Of a stretch of DNA of 46,749 nucleotides, positions 26,901 through 35,517 are shown piece after piece. Position 1 is the stretch's first letter, and each line of letters starts with the position of its first letter. The position numbers and the translations under genes are program-made. The DNA is from Candidatus Merdivivens pullicola. GTDB taxonomy: Bacteria; Bacteroidota; Bacteroidia; Bacteroidales; UBA932. The stretch is from contig JADIMA010000074.1 in NCBI GenBank assembly GCA_017694945.1, positions 1 to 46,749 on the forward strand, given 5' to 3'. The notes under the pieces are model-generated. The model worked only from the letters and a program-made list of their open reading frames with translations. It searched no databases and was not told the DNA's origin.

Positions 26901-27651
26901 GATATTCGTCATAGGATTCCCTCATCTCGTCCGCAATGAACGAATCGTCTATCCTGATATGCTCAATCACAGAAGTGAAAGTCGTATGGCGGCAATGGTC
27001 GCTCCAGTAAGTATCCAATATGCGGAGTTCGGTCTCATTGGGATCCCGGCCTTCATTGTTGAAATATTTGACAACTTCCTTCAAATCCGCCGCATTCATC
27101 GACAGGCGCATCTTTTCGCAATATTCGCGTAACTCTCCGTCTTTTAAATTCCTCAGCCCCTCCAGCACCGGAACAGGCCGCACTTCCGCCTGATCCATAT
27201 CGCTCAGCACCGACAGATCCTTGACACGAGACTCCACGGTATTGACATAATAATGCTCGATCCTTGCCAGATCCGACCTGGAAACCCCGTCGTCGAAAAT
27301 CAAAAGCCGCGATGACTTGATATTTATCCTGACGGAAGGATCTATAAGATGCACGCAGTCTATGGCCGACGCCGCTCTCTGGTCGAACTGCCCCGGCAGA
27401 TATTCAACAGCGAGGAAAGGCCTGCCGCCTATCTCGCAGTCATCGGTTACAGTATCCGTCACCACCTCTCCGAACACGCGGTAACGGCATTTCTCCAACA
27501 GATCGCGGGAAAACCCGAACAAATCATATACGTTAATGAGCCTCAACTCTTTAATAGAGAGCGAAAGGTTACGGTTCAGTTCATTTCTGAGGCTGTCCGC
27601 CTCCACCCTGAACCTCGGATATTTTTCAACGAAAACCCTATAATCAGACAT
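23953..27651 (-). CDS. purL: Phosphoribosylformylglycinamidine synthase PurL (single-chain form)
   Basis: 1232 residues: the large form that joins the PurS-like N-terminal domain, linker, the synthetase with two AIR-synthetase-like halves, and a C-terminal glutaminase in one chain, so separate purQ and purS are not needed. Seen: LDTYWSDHCRHTTF, FKNETHNHPTEIEPFGGAST, GGRTGRDGVGGATGSS, SIGGKDSMSG, and in the glutaminase VFPGTNCDYDS, GICNGFQAL (catalytic Cys) and SHGEGKF. It makes FGAM from FGAR, ATP and glutamine. It begins 6 bp after purE. Confidence 0.98.
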   Translation of the reverse strand: MSDYRVFVEKYPRFRVEADSLRNELNRNLSLSIKELRLINVYDLFGFSRDLLEKCRYRVFGEVVTDTVTDDCEIGGRPFLAVEYLPGQFDQRAASAIDCVHLIDPSVRINIKSSRLLIFDDGVSRSDLARIEHYYVNTVESRVKDLSVLSDMDQAEVRPVPVLEGLRNLKDGELREYCEKMRLSMNAADLKEVVKYFNNEGRDPNETELRILDTYWSDHCRHTTFTSVIEHIRIDDSFIADEMRESYDEYLRMRKELGREEKDICLMDMATIGARYLRKKGLLDDLEVSEENNACSIYVDVDVDGQTQKWLLQFKNETHNHPTEIEPFGGASTCLGGAIRDPLSGRSYVYQAMRVTGAGNIYAGVDETLEGKLPQKVISTKAAAGYSSYGNQIGLATTYVREIYHDDYVAKRLEVGAVVGAVKASAVRRESPKAGDVILMLGGRTGRDGVGGATGSSKEHNAKSLYECSSEVQKGNAPEERKLQRLFRRPEATRLIKKSNDFGAGGVSVAIGELAEGLRIYLDRVPVKYSGLNATELAISESQERMAVVIDACDREEFERYCHEENLEVTHVADVTDSGRLQMFYKDKAVVDMARSFIDSAGAKHFADVEVAAVEDRNPFERKLPGDRLRDRLVSDLSDKNVLSQKGLVEMFDSTIGATTVLMPFGGRSQETEAQVSLQKLPVLDGNTNTASVMSAGYNPYIAEWSPYHGAAYAVVESVAKIAASGADYSGIRFSFQEYFERMSSPESWGKPFASLLGALKMQTGLGLPSIGGKDSMSGTFKHLNVPPMLMSFAITTVDARKVISPEFKKAASRLALVRHRPLKDRMPDLDALKSIFAMMNREISSGNIISAYAIGFGGAAEAVCKMSFGNSVGAEVSLAENDMFDYSYGSFIIECSELPEHPSVEEIGRTIAEPVISFRDRISGEGAEISIADALEANKARFETVYPDCGVDSSADFRPYEGNRKALVYKGEAKEHPVVYIPVFPGTNCDYDSMMAFRRAGAVVRTDIFLNLTGQDVLDSIDRMCRYIDSSDIIMLSGGFSSGDEPDGSGKFIANVLNNASVTAAVHRLLDRGGLILGICNGFQALVKSGLLPYGRLGMLGKESPTLFRNDVNRHISRLVTTRVASVASPWLSGFRVGDRHVVPVSHGEGKFVVSDSLAEELFSEGQVAFQYEDNPNGSTSSIEGIISKDGQILGKMGHSERCVEGLYRNCPDFTPAEDLFANAVAYFRKK

Positions 27652-27657
27652 ATCGGC

Positions 27658-28125
27658 TCAAATCTTGGCTGAAAGCACTTTTTCTGTCTGTTTTCTGCGG
27701 AATTCCTCCAACTTGCGTGCAAGTTCCGGATTGGAAAGCGCAAGTATGGAAACGGCATAAAGGGCAGCATTCTTGGCCCCGTCTATAGCCATTGTCGCAA
27801 CCGGTATCCCGGACGGCATCTGCACCATTGACAAAAGCGAATCAAGCCCGCCCAAAGCCTTGCTCTTTATAGGAACGCCTATCACCGGAAGTGTAGTCAT
27901 GGCCGCTATCACGCCTGGAAGATGCGCCGCTCCGCCGGCTCCCGCTATCAGGACTTTAAGCCCTCTTTGCGCCGCCGTAGATGCGTATTCGAAAGTTTTT
28001 TGAGGTGCGCGATGGGCGCTGATTACAGATTTTTCAAACTCGACTCCAAATTCTTGGAGGATATCGACTGCCGCTGACATTACATCATAATCGCTCGTCG
28101 AACCCATGATGATACCGACTTCCAT
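27658..28125 (-). CDS. purE: N5-carboxyaminoimidazole ribonucleotide mutase PurE (class I)
   Basis: 155 residues, first gene of the purine operon. [66 protein letters not shown] and the closing AGAK-like [10 protein letters not shown] match class I PurE, which rearranges N5-CAIR to CAIR and needs N5-CAIR made by PurK. No purK is in the window. The leader is only about 16 bases, so there is no room for a purine riboswitch. Confidence 0.97.
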   Translation of the reverse strand: MEVGIIMGSTSDYDVMSAAVDILQEFGVEFEKSVISAHRAPQKTFEYASTAAQRGLKVLIAGAGGAAHLPGVIAAMTTLPVIGVPIKSKALGGLDSLLSMVQMPSGIPVATMAIDGAKNAALYAVSILALSNPELARKLEEFRRKQTEKVLSAKI

Positions 28126-28147
28126 AAAATTTCATTTTAAACGTTCG

Positions 28148-28155
28148 CAAAATTA
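28148..28155 (-). promoter_or_regulatory. Candidate -7 element of the purine operon
   Basis: Minus-strand TAATTTTG, 22 bp before the purE start codon. No strong -33 TTTG. The intergenic region holds direct repeats of AATAAGATTT-like sequence (28155-28166, 28179-28189, 28213-28222) that might be regulator sites, though the region is A/T-rich. Confidence 0.5.
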
Positions 28156-28165
28156 ATAAGATTTC

Positions 28166-28196
28166 TTGATTTTCCATTAATAAATTTCTATTTTTG
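28166..28196 (+). promoter_or_regulatory. Promoter of the V-ATPase operon
   Basis: TTG (28166-28168), 20-bp spacer, TATTTTTG (28189-28196): a good fit to the Bacteroidetes -33/-7 promoter. The atpE start is 32 bp downstream. It overlaps the upstream part of the divergent purE promoter. Confidence 0.65.
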
Positions 28197-28228
28197 TAGC
28201 CTTAGAGAAACCAATAAGATTTTTCAAA

Positions 28229-28840
28229 ATGCCGAACAAATTGCAGGAATTGACGGACAGGCTTTACAATGAAGGACTGTCCAAAGGGAAACAGGAAGGA
28301 GAGGAAATCGTAAGAAAAGCCGGTGAAGAAGCCTCGAGAATCATCTCCGAAGCCAGACGGCAGGCAGAAGACATCATCGCCTCAGCCAAAAAAGAAGCAG
28401 AAGACATCAGGAAAAAGGCCGAGGGGGACATGAAAACAGCCATAAGCCAAAGCCTGTCCGCCACCAGACAGCAGATTGAAAACCTGATTGTGGCCAAAGC
28501 AGTCGGGACAACCGCGAAAGACATCCTTTCGAATGAAGAATTCGTAAAAAAAATGATAGAAAGCGTCATCAAGGCTTTCAACCCCGCCGGAGCAGAACCG
28601 GTCGATCTCGACATGGTGCTTCCCGACCGCCTGAAAGACTCCATAGGCCCGTACCTGCAAAACATCATCGGGAATGAATTCAAAAACGACATCCGCATCA
28701 GTTATTCCAACAGATTCGACGGGGGATTCACTGTCGGGCCGCGCGATGGAGGATATTTCATCAGATTTACAGACGAAGAGTTTAACAAACTTATTTCCGA
28801 ACACCTGAGACCGGCTGCACGCAAACTGATTTTCGGCTGA
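28229..28840 (+). CDS. atpE: V-type ATP synthase subunit E (peripheral stalk)
   Basis: 203 residues. The first ~95 residues are a charged coiled coil with Ala-rich heptads (EGEEIVRKAGEEASRIISEA, RRQAEDIIASAKKEAED), then a compact C-terminal domain ending GGFTVGPRDGGYFIRFTDEEF, as in V/A-type subunit E. It links the catalytic head to subunit I. First gene of the operon. No subunit G/H partner, which normally pairs with E, is encoded in the operon. Confidence 0.9.
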   Translation: MPNKLQELTDRLYNEGLSKGKQEGEEIVRKAGEEASRIISEARRQAEDIIASAKKEAEDIRKKAEGDMKTAISQSLSATRQQIENLIVAKAVGTTAKDILSNEEFVKKMIESVIKAFNPAGAEPVDLDMVLPDRLKDSIGPYLQNIIGNEFKNDIRISYSNRFDGGFTVGPRDGGYFIRFTDEEFNKLISEHLRPAARKLIFG

Positions 28841-28869
28841 TTTTCAACAACCTGACAGGGGACACACTT

Positions 28870-29460
28870 ATGAACAACTATCATTATCTCATATCATCCC
28901 TCCCTTCCCTGACTCTTACATGGGGAAAGGATTCCGCATCCCCTTCGGACATGAGAAAAGAAATATATGAGAGTTGCGGAAGACACGACCGCAGGCTTTT
29001 CAAATGGCTTGAGTACGCCTTCGACGACAGCAGGCTCACCCCCCATCTGTACAGCAAGGCGTTAAGACACACCAACCGGTTTATCCGCGAATACATGCGG
29101 TTCGACTTGAACATGCGCAATGCGAAAGTCGAATACCTCAACGCCAGCATAGGGCGCGAACAGGGGAAAGACGTGATGGGGATCGACGGCGGCGAATTCG
29201 AGGAAGAGGCAGAGGTTGCGGAAGCGCTCAGATGCCCGGACATGCTTGAAAGGGAGGAAAAACTCGATGCCATAACATGGAAAAAAGCCGAGGAACTCTC
29301 GGAATATGATTATTTTAACGCCAACACGCTCTTGTGTTATCTCGTAAAACTGCACATCATTGAAAGATGGTATGTACTCGACCCTGAAAAGGGTGCGGAA
29401 ATGTTCAGGAAACTCGTGGAAGAAGTGCGGGGTACATTCAAGGGAATAAACATGCAATAA
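28870..29460 (+). CDS. DUF2764 protein of the V-ATPase operon (probable subunit C equivalent)
   Basis: 196 residues, mostly helical and charged, starting MNNYHYLISSLPSLTL. This is the DUF2764 family found between subunits E and A in V-ATPase operons of Bacteroidetes, Chlamydia and spirochaetes. Those operons lack an ordinary subunit C (the central-stalk adapter between D/F and the K ring), and so does this one. A role as a subunit C replacement is therefore likely but inferred from context. Lies 29 bp after atpE and 14 bp before atpA. Confidence 0.82.
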   Translation: MNNYHYLISSLPSLTLTWGKDSASPSDMRKEIYESCGRHDRRLFKWLEYAFDDSRLTPHLYSKALRHTNRFIREYMRFDLNMRNAKVEYLNASIGREQGKDVMGIDGGEFEEEAEVAEALRCPDMLEREEKLDAITWKKAEELSEYDYFNANTLLCYLVKLHIIERWYVLDPEKGAEMFRKLVEEVRGTFKGINMQ

Positions 29461-29474
29461 CTGAATAAGACAAT

Positions 29475-31229
29475 ATGAAAAGTACTGGAAAGGTCACGGG
29501 AATCATCTCCAATCTGGTGACAGTAGAGACAGAAGGGCCTGTCGCCCAAAACGAAATCTGCTTCATTTCCGCCGGCGACAGCAAACTGATGGCGGAAGTG
29601 ATAAAAGTGAACGGCAGACGGGCGGCCGTACAGGTTTATGAAAGCACAAGAGGCCTGAAAAACGGCAGTGCCGTAGAGTTCGAGGGGCACATGCTTGAAG
29701 CGACCCTTGGCCCGGGCCTGCTGTCAAGCAGTTACGACGGGTTGCAGAACGACCTTACAACCATGACAGGGGTCTTTCTGAAAAGGGGCGAATACACTTC
29801 GCCGTTAGACCACGAAAAACTATGGGACTTCACCCCTATTGCAAAACCGGGAGACAAAGTCAAGGCAGCCGACTGGCTCGGAGAGGTCAAAGAAGGCTGG
29901 CTGCCTCATAAAATCATGGTACCTTTCTCATTCAAGGGCGAATTTACCGTCAAGTCGGTAAAAGAGGCCGGTTCTTACAACATCGACACCGTCATAGCCG
30001 TCCTTACCGATGAAAACGGAACCGACACTGACGTCACGATGACCCAGAAATGGCCTGTAAAGGTAGCTGTTGGAGGATATGCAGAGAAACCGAGGCCCTG
30101 CAGGATAATGCAGACCGGAGTCAGGGTGATTGACACCCTCAACCCCATCGCCGAAGGCGGAACCGGATTCATCCCTGGGCCTTTCGGCTGCGGCAAGACA
30201 GTCCTCCAGCACGCGATAGCAAAACAAGGCGATGCGGAAGTAATCGTAATGGCCGCCTGCGGGGAACGTGCCAACGAAGTCGTAGAAATTTTCACTGAAT
30301 TCCCGGAACTTGTCGATCCGCGCACGGGGCGCAAGTTGATGGAACGCACCACCATCATCTGCAACACATCCAACATGCCGGTAGCGGCCCGCGAGGCTTC
30401 GGTATATACAGCCATGACAATCTGCGAATACTACAGGGCCATGGGAATGAAGGTGCTGCTTCTTGCCGACTCGACATCAAGGTGGGCACAGGCTCTAAGG
30501 GAGATGAGCAACCGCATGGAAGAACTTCCAGGAGCGGATGCATTCCCTGTGGATTTGTCCGCAATCATTTCGAACTTTTACGCACGGGCAGGCATGGTCG
30601 TGCTGAACAACGGCCTTACCGGTTCGGTGACATTCATCGGAACCGTATCCCCTGCCGGAGGAAACCTGAAGGAGCCGGTGACCGAATCAACCAAAAAGGC
30701 TGCAAGATGTTTCTACGCCCTCGAACAGAACAGGGCCGACAAAAAGAGATATCCGGCAGTGAACCCTATCGATTCATACTCGAAATATCTCGAGTACCCT
30801 GAAATCCAGAAATATCTTTCAGACAATGTCGAACAGGGATGGGTTGACAAAGTAAACACATTGAAAAACATCATACGGCGCGGAAAAGAGACTTTCGAGC
30901 AGATCAACATCCTCGGCGACGACGGCGTGCCTATGAGTTATCACGAAATTTACTGGAAAAGCGAACTGATTGATTTCGTCATCCTGCAGCAGGATGCCTT
31001 CGACCGGGTGGACAGCCTCTGCCCTATCGAAAGGCAGAAATACATGCTTGATTTCGTACTTGACATTTGTTCAAGGCAATTCGATTTCGAAGACTTCGAA
31101 GAATGCGGAGCATATTTCAAGGAACTCATCAACTGGTTCAGGCAGATGAACTATTCCGAATTCGGGAGCGAAGACTTCAAAAAATATGAGGCATTAATTA
31201 AAGAAAAAGTTGAGAAAAATGGCAAGTAA
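29475..31229 (+). CDS. atpA: V-type ATP synthase catalytic subunit A
   Basis: 584 residues. N-terminal beta-barrel, the bulge domain (about 115-190) that marks V/A-type A subunits, then the nucleotide-binding domain with P-loop GPFGCGKT (235-242), the GERANEV motif, the Walker B region LLLADSTSRWAQALREMSNR and a C-terminal helical domain. It is the catalytic subunit of the cytosolic V1 head. The last 11 bases overlap the start of atpB. Confidence 0.98.
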   Translation: MKSTGKVTGIISNLVTVETEGPVAQNEICFISAGDSKLMAEVIKVNGRRAAVQVYESTRGLKNGSAVEFEGHMLEATLGPGLLSSSYDGLQNDLTTMTGVFLKRGEYTSPLDHEKLWDFTPIAKPGDKVKAADWLGEVKEGWLPHKIMVPFSFKGEFTVKSVKEAGSYNIDTVIAVLTDENGTDTDVTMTQKWPVKVAVGGYAEKPRPCRIMQTGVRVIDTLNPIAEGGTGFIPGPFGCGKTVLQHAIAKQGDAEVIVMAACGERANEVVEIFTEFPELVDPRTGRKLMERTTIICNTSNMPVAAREASVYTAMTICEYYRAMGMKVLLLADSTSRWAQALREMSNRMEELPGADAFPVDLSAIISNFYARAGMVVLNNGLTGSVTFIGTVSPAGGNLKEPVTESTKKAARCFYALEQNRADKKRYPAVNPIDSYSKYLEYPEIQKYLSDNVEQGWVDKVNTLKNIIRRGKETFEQINILGDDGVPMSYHEIYWKSELIDFVILQQDAFDRVDSLCPIERQKYMLDFVLDICSRQFDFEDFEECGAYFKELINWFRQMNYSEFGSEDFKKYEALIKEKVEKNGK

Positions 31230-32544
31230 GGCATATCAAAGGATTTATACCCGGCTGGACGGCATCACCAAGGCCACTGTATCGCTGAAAGCCGCCGGCG
31301 TATCGAACGACGAACTCGCCGTCGTAGCCGGAAGGCTGGCACAGGTGGTAAAGATGAAAGACGACACTGTGACGCTCCAAGTATATTCCGGCACGGAAGG
31401 CATACCTACAGATGCGGAAGTGGTTTTCCTCGGGGAACCTCCCGTACTGAATGTCAGCGATGAACTTGCCGGACGTTTTTTCAACGCATACGGCAGACCG
31501 ATTGACGGAGGGCCGGAAATCCAGGGCGAACGCAGACAGATAGGCGGCCCGTCAGTAAACCCTTACAAAAGGAAACAGCCGTCACAACTGATTCCTACGG
31601 GCATTGCAGGCATCGACCTGAACAACACCATCGTTTCCGGACAGAAAATACCATTCTTCGCCGACCCGGATCAGCCGTACAATCAGGTAATGGCGCAGGT
31701 TGCACTGAGGGCCGATGTTGACAAGATCATTCTCGGCGGCATGGGGCTTTCAAACGACGACTACCTATATTTCAGACAGCAATTCGAGTCCGCAGGCGCG
31801 CTGGACAAGATTGTCAGTTTCGTCAACACCACCGAACAGCCGCCGGTGGAAAGGCTCCTGATACCGGACATGGCGCTTACGGCTGCAGAATATTTCGCCG
31901 TTGACAAAAACGAAAAGGTCCTCGTGCTGCTCACAGACATGACACTGTACGCCGACGCCCTCAGCATAGTCAGCAACCGAATGGATCAGATTCCATCAAA
32001 AGACTCCATGCCCGGCTCCCTGTACTCGGATCTTGCAAAGATTTACGAAAAGGCGGTCCAGTTGCCAGACGGGGGGTCCATCACCATCATAGCAGTCACC
32101 ACCTTGAATGACGGCGACATCACGCATGCCATACCCGACAATACCGGTTATATCACCGAAGGGCAGTTGTACCTGAGGACGGACACGGACACAGGCAAGA
32201 TCATCATAGACCCTTTCCGCTCCCTCTCGCGACTGAAACAACTTGTAATAGGAAAACAGACAAGAGAAGACCACAGCCAGGTAATGAACACCGCCGTCCG
32301 CCTGTATTCGGATGCCGCCAATGCAAAGACTAAACTTGAAAACGGTTTTGACCTGAGCGATTACGACATGCGCTGTCTTGAATACGCCAAAGAGTATTCC
32401 ACAAGGCTGCTTGCCATAGATGTGAACATAAGCATAGACGAAATGCTCGACACCGCATGGGAACTTTTCGGAAAATATTTCAGTAAGGCCGAGACCGGCA
32501 TAAAAGAAGAATTCATCAAAAAATACTGGAAAGAAAAGGCTTAG
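31219..32544 (+). CDS. atpB: V-type ATP synthase regulatory subunit B
   Basis: 441 residues from ATG 31219 (a TTG nine bases earlier is rejected; family proteins begin with the YQRIYTRLDGITKATVSL region). No P-loop, as expected of the non-catalytic subunit; YSDLAKIYEKA and PDLTGYITEGQ-like PDNTGYITEGQLYL are typical of the family. It alternates with A in the head. Only 2 bp separate it from atpD. Confidence 0.97.
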   Translation: MASKAYQRIYTRLDGITKATVSLKAAGVSNDELAVVAGRLAQVVKMKDDTVTLQVYSGTEGIPTDAEVVFLGEPPVLNVSDELAGRFFNAYGRPIDGGPEIQGERRQIGGPSVNPYKRKQPSQLIPTGIAGIDLNNTIVSGQKIPFFADPDQPYNQVMAQVALRADVDKIILGGMGLSNDDYLYFRQQFESAGALDKIVSFVNTTEQPPVERLLIPDMALTAAEYFAVDKNEKVLVLLTDMTLYADALSIVSNRMDQIPSKDSMPGSLYSDLAKIYEKAVQLPDGGSITIIAVTTLNDGDITHAIPDNTGYITEGQLYLRTDTDTGKIIIDPFRSLSRLKQLVIGKQTREDHSQVMNTAVRLYSDAANAKTKLENGFDLSDYDMRCLEYAKEYSTRLLAIDVNISIDEMLDTAWELFGKYFSKAETGIKEEFIKKYWKEKA

Positions 32545-32546
32545 CG

Positions 32547-33154
32547 ATGGCTATAAAGTTTCAATATAACAAGACTTCGCTGAACGAGATCACCAAACAG
32601 CTCAAAGTCCGTACAAGGGCGCTGCCTACGTTGAAAAACAAGGAATCGGCCCTCAGGCTTGAAGTCCGCAAGGCCAAATCCCGCTCAGACGAACTTGCGG
32701 CGCGCCTCGATGCATCGCTGAAAGAGTACGACAACATTGCGGCCCTTTGGAACGAATTCGAACCGGGACTGATTTCCGTAAAGGATGTGGAAATCGAAAC
32801 CGTGAAAATAGCGGGGGTAAAAACGCCGGAACTAAAAGACATCGTCTGGGAAATCCATGATTTCAACGCATTTTCCAAGCCGGCATGGTTCGCCGACGGC
32901 GTAAGGATACTCAAGGAACTCGCAAGCATCGGCATAGAATCTGAAATCTATACGGCCAAAAGCCGCATTCTGGATTTCCAGAGAAAAAAACGACCCAGAA
33001 AGTCAACCTCTACGAAAAAGTCCAAATACCCGGATACCAGGAGGCCATAAGAAAGATCAAACGCTTCATGGAAGACGAGGAAAACCTTTCCAAGGCCTCT
33101 CAGAAAATAGTCAAGACACGTCACGAAGAAGAGGAGGCTGAAAGCGATGATTAA
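32547..33154 (+). CDS. atpD: V-type ATP synthase subunit D, read through a -1 frameshift
   Basis: Subunit D is the central rotor shaft. Starting at ATG 32547 the frame gives 148 normal residues (up to LDFQRKK) and then leaves the family, stopping at 33050 after 167 residues. In the -1 frame the sequence resumes at once with TTQKVNLYEKVQIPGYQEAI and runs 54 codons to TAA 33154, ending in an acidic tail. Total 202 residues, the usual length. The change happens in A7 (32984-32990), read in frame as A AAA AAA, a classic -1 slippery site. The restored stop overlaps the atpI start by eight bases (ATGATTAA), as expected of an intact operon. Programmed frameshift, a real one-base deletion and an assembly error are all possible. 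The coordinates cover both frames. Confidence 0.85.
32984..32990 (+). other. Slippery heptamer A AAA AAA in atpD
   Basis: Seven A's phased as A-AAA-AAA in the atpD frame, followed by CGA. A short palindrome CTGGA-TT-TCCAG (32970-32981) ends three bases before it. I see no strong hairpin just downstream and no upstream Shine-Dalgarno-like stimulator of the dnaX kind. Confidence 0.6.
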
Positions 33155-34949
33155 AAAAATGACCAAATATTCCTTTATCCTGCTTACAGGAGAAAAGGAC
33201 GGCTTCCTTGAAGCCCTCAGCGGACTTGGAGTGATGGACATAACACGCTCCGAAAAGCCGGTGGACGAACATTCAGCCAGACTGCTCGACTCCACCATAC
33301 GCTACAAGGCGGCAATAAAAAAACTCGAACGCTTTACACTCAAAGACAAGGACGGCAACAGGAGGACTACGGAGCAGGCGACATACGAAATGCCCAAAGA
33401 CTTCATAACGGCATTTGAAGACGCCGACTCGCGCATGGAGTCCATAGCCGACGGCATCCGTTCATGCGAAAAAGAAATACAGTCAGCCGCCGTATGGGGA
33501 GAATTTTCAAAAACAGACATCGCAAAAATCGGCTCGCTCGGCTATGAAATGCATTTTTTCAGCGTACCGTCAAAACATTTCGACAAAGAATGGGAAAACA
33601 AGTACATCCTCCAGATTGTCGAACAGGGAGAAAATGTCTGGTTCGTAATACTTGTTCCCAAAGGTGAGAACGCGACATTCCCGGCACGGGAGATACAGCC
33701 GCCGTCGGCCTCGGTCAATGAGTTGAAAGACAATCTGAAGGAACTCAAAGAAGAATTTCACCGCCTTGAAGGCAGGATGCTTTTCTTCAAGGAAAATCTC
33801 GACAAGATAAAAGCCGCATACGGCGAAAGCCTGTACGGGCTTGACCAGTACATCGCCGGAAAGTCAGGGCAGGATGCAGCCGAGGGCTACATTTCCGTCC
33901 TTGAAGGGTTCGCCCCGGCTGAAAACCGCAAGGAAATAGAAGCCTTCCTCGACACACAGGACGTCTATTATCTGGCGGAAGAGGCAACTGCCGAGGACAA
34001 TCCCCCAATCAAACTGAAAAACAACTGGTTCGCACGTGCTTTCGAACCTATCGGAAGCCTGTATCTGCTGCCACGGTACGACGAACTCGACCTCACGCCG
34101 TTTTTCGCTCCGTTTTACATGCTGTTTTTCGGTCTGTGCGTAGGAGACCTGGGATACGGCATAATCTTGCTGGTCGCCGGAATAATCATACATTTCAAAA
34201 TGCCGAAGATGGCAACCATCGGAACCCTGGTATCGCTTCTGGGCATAGGCTCCATGATAATGCCGATGCTCAGCGGAACGGTATTCGGAGCCAAACTTTA
34301 CGACATACTTCCGATGTCCGACAAATACAGGGACATGTTCCTCACAGACATGCAGTTGTTCTGGTTCTCACTGATATTCGGAATAGTACAATTGGTGTTC
34401 GCAAGGATTATCGCGGGAGTTTACGCTACAGTCAAACAAGGCTGGCAGGCCGGGCTTTCCAACTTCGGATGGGCGGCATTCACCGTATGGGCCGCTCTGG
34501 CTTTTACCGAGTGGAACAGCAAAGGAAGCATAGATTTGATGTCTCCGGCACTGAGTTATACATTGCTCGGAATATCAGGAGTGTGCATACTTTTCTTCTC
34601 AAGCACGAGCAAGAATATTTTCAAACGTATAGGCAAGGGAATCACTTCCGTTTATGATGTCACCGGCCTGTTGGGAGACGTACTCTCGTACATCAGGCTT
34701 TTCGGACTGGGAATGTCCGGGGGAATCCTCGGCATGGTATTCAATGCCATGGCCTTCCAGTTAAGCGGCATTCCTTATGTAGGCTGGGGACTTACAGTCC
34801 TGCTGCTGCTCATAGGGCACAGCCTGACCATATTCATATCGTGCCTCGGCGCATTCGTTCACCCTATGCGACTGACATTTGTGGAATTTTACAAGAACGT
34901 AGGCTTCGTGGGCGGAGGACGCCAGTACAGGCCTTTGGAAAAAAGATAA
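33147..34949 (+). CDS. atpI: V-type ATP synthase subunit I
   Basis: 600 residues. The N-terminal half is cytosolic with long helices (about 60-120 and 185-235) that form the peripheral-stalk arm; the C-terminal half has seven or so membrane segments starting at DLTPFFAPFYMLFFGLCVGDLGYG. The conserved arginine of the ion channel lies in the DVLSYIRLFGLGMSG segment near residue 515. It is the stator of the membrane part. The ATG overlaps the restored atpD stop. Confidence 0.96.
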   Translation: MIKKMTKYSFILLTGEKDGFLEALSGLGVMDITRSEKPVDEHSARLLDSTIRYKAAIKKLERFTLKDKDGNRRTTEQATYEMPKDFITAFEDADSRMESIADGIRSCEKEIQSAAVWGEFSKTDIAKIGSLGYEMHFFSVPSKHFDKEWENKYILQIVEQGENVWFVILVPKGENATFPAREIQPPSASVNELKDNLKELKEEFHRLEGRMLFFKENLDKIKAAYGESLYGLDQYIAGKSGQDAAEGYISVLEGFAPAENRKEIEAFLDTQDVYYLAEEATAEDNPPIKLKNNWFARAFEPIGSLYLLPRYDELDLTPFFAPFYMLFFGLCVGDLGYGIILLVAGIIIHFKMPKMATIGTLVSLLGIGSMIMPMLSGTVFGAKLYDILPMSDKYRDMFLTDMQLFWFSLIFGIVQLVFARIIAGVYATVKQGWQAGLSNFGWAAFTVWAALAFTEWNSKGSIDLMSPALSYTLLGISGVCILFFSSTSKNIFKRIGKGITSVYDVTGLLGDVLSYIRLFGLGMSGGILGMVFNAMAFQLSGIPYVGWGLTVLLLLIGHSLTIFISCLGAFVHPMRLTFVEFYKNVGFVGGGRQYRPLEKR

Positions 34950-34969
34950 TCGATGACAAAAAACAATAA

Positions 34970-35440
<471 letters not shown>

Positions 35441-35460
35441 CAGACAGCCGGATGTAAAAC

Positions 35461-35506
35461 AATCGTGCGCAAGAGGCCGACAACGCCTTTTGCGCACGAT
35501 TTTGTT
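35461..35506. terminator. Bidirectional terminator between atpK and the convergent lipoprotein gene
   Basis: AATCGTGCGCAA (35461-35472) pairs with TTGCGCACGATT (35490-35501), with an inner GAGGC/GCCTT extension. TTGTTTTT follows on the plus strand and TTGTTTTA on the minus strand, so it serves both genes. Confidence 0.88.
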
Positions 35507-35517
35507 TTTCAGGATTT

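Noticed and set aside
28126-28228. Purine riboswitch before purE
   Set aside because: The expected leader is about 16 bases, too short for an aptamer.
32547-33050. atpD as a complete 167-residue gene
   Set aside because: The last 19 residues leave the family while the -1 frame supplies the correct C-terminus to the expected length.
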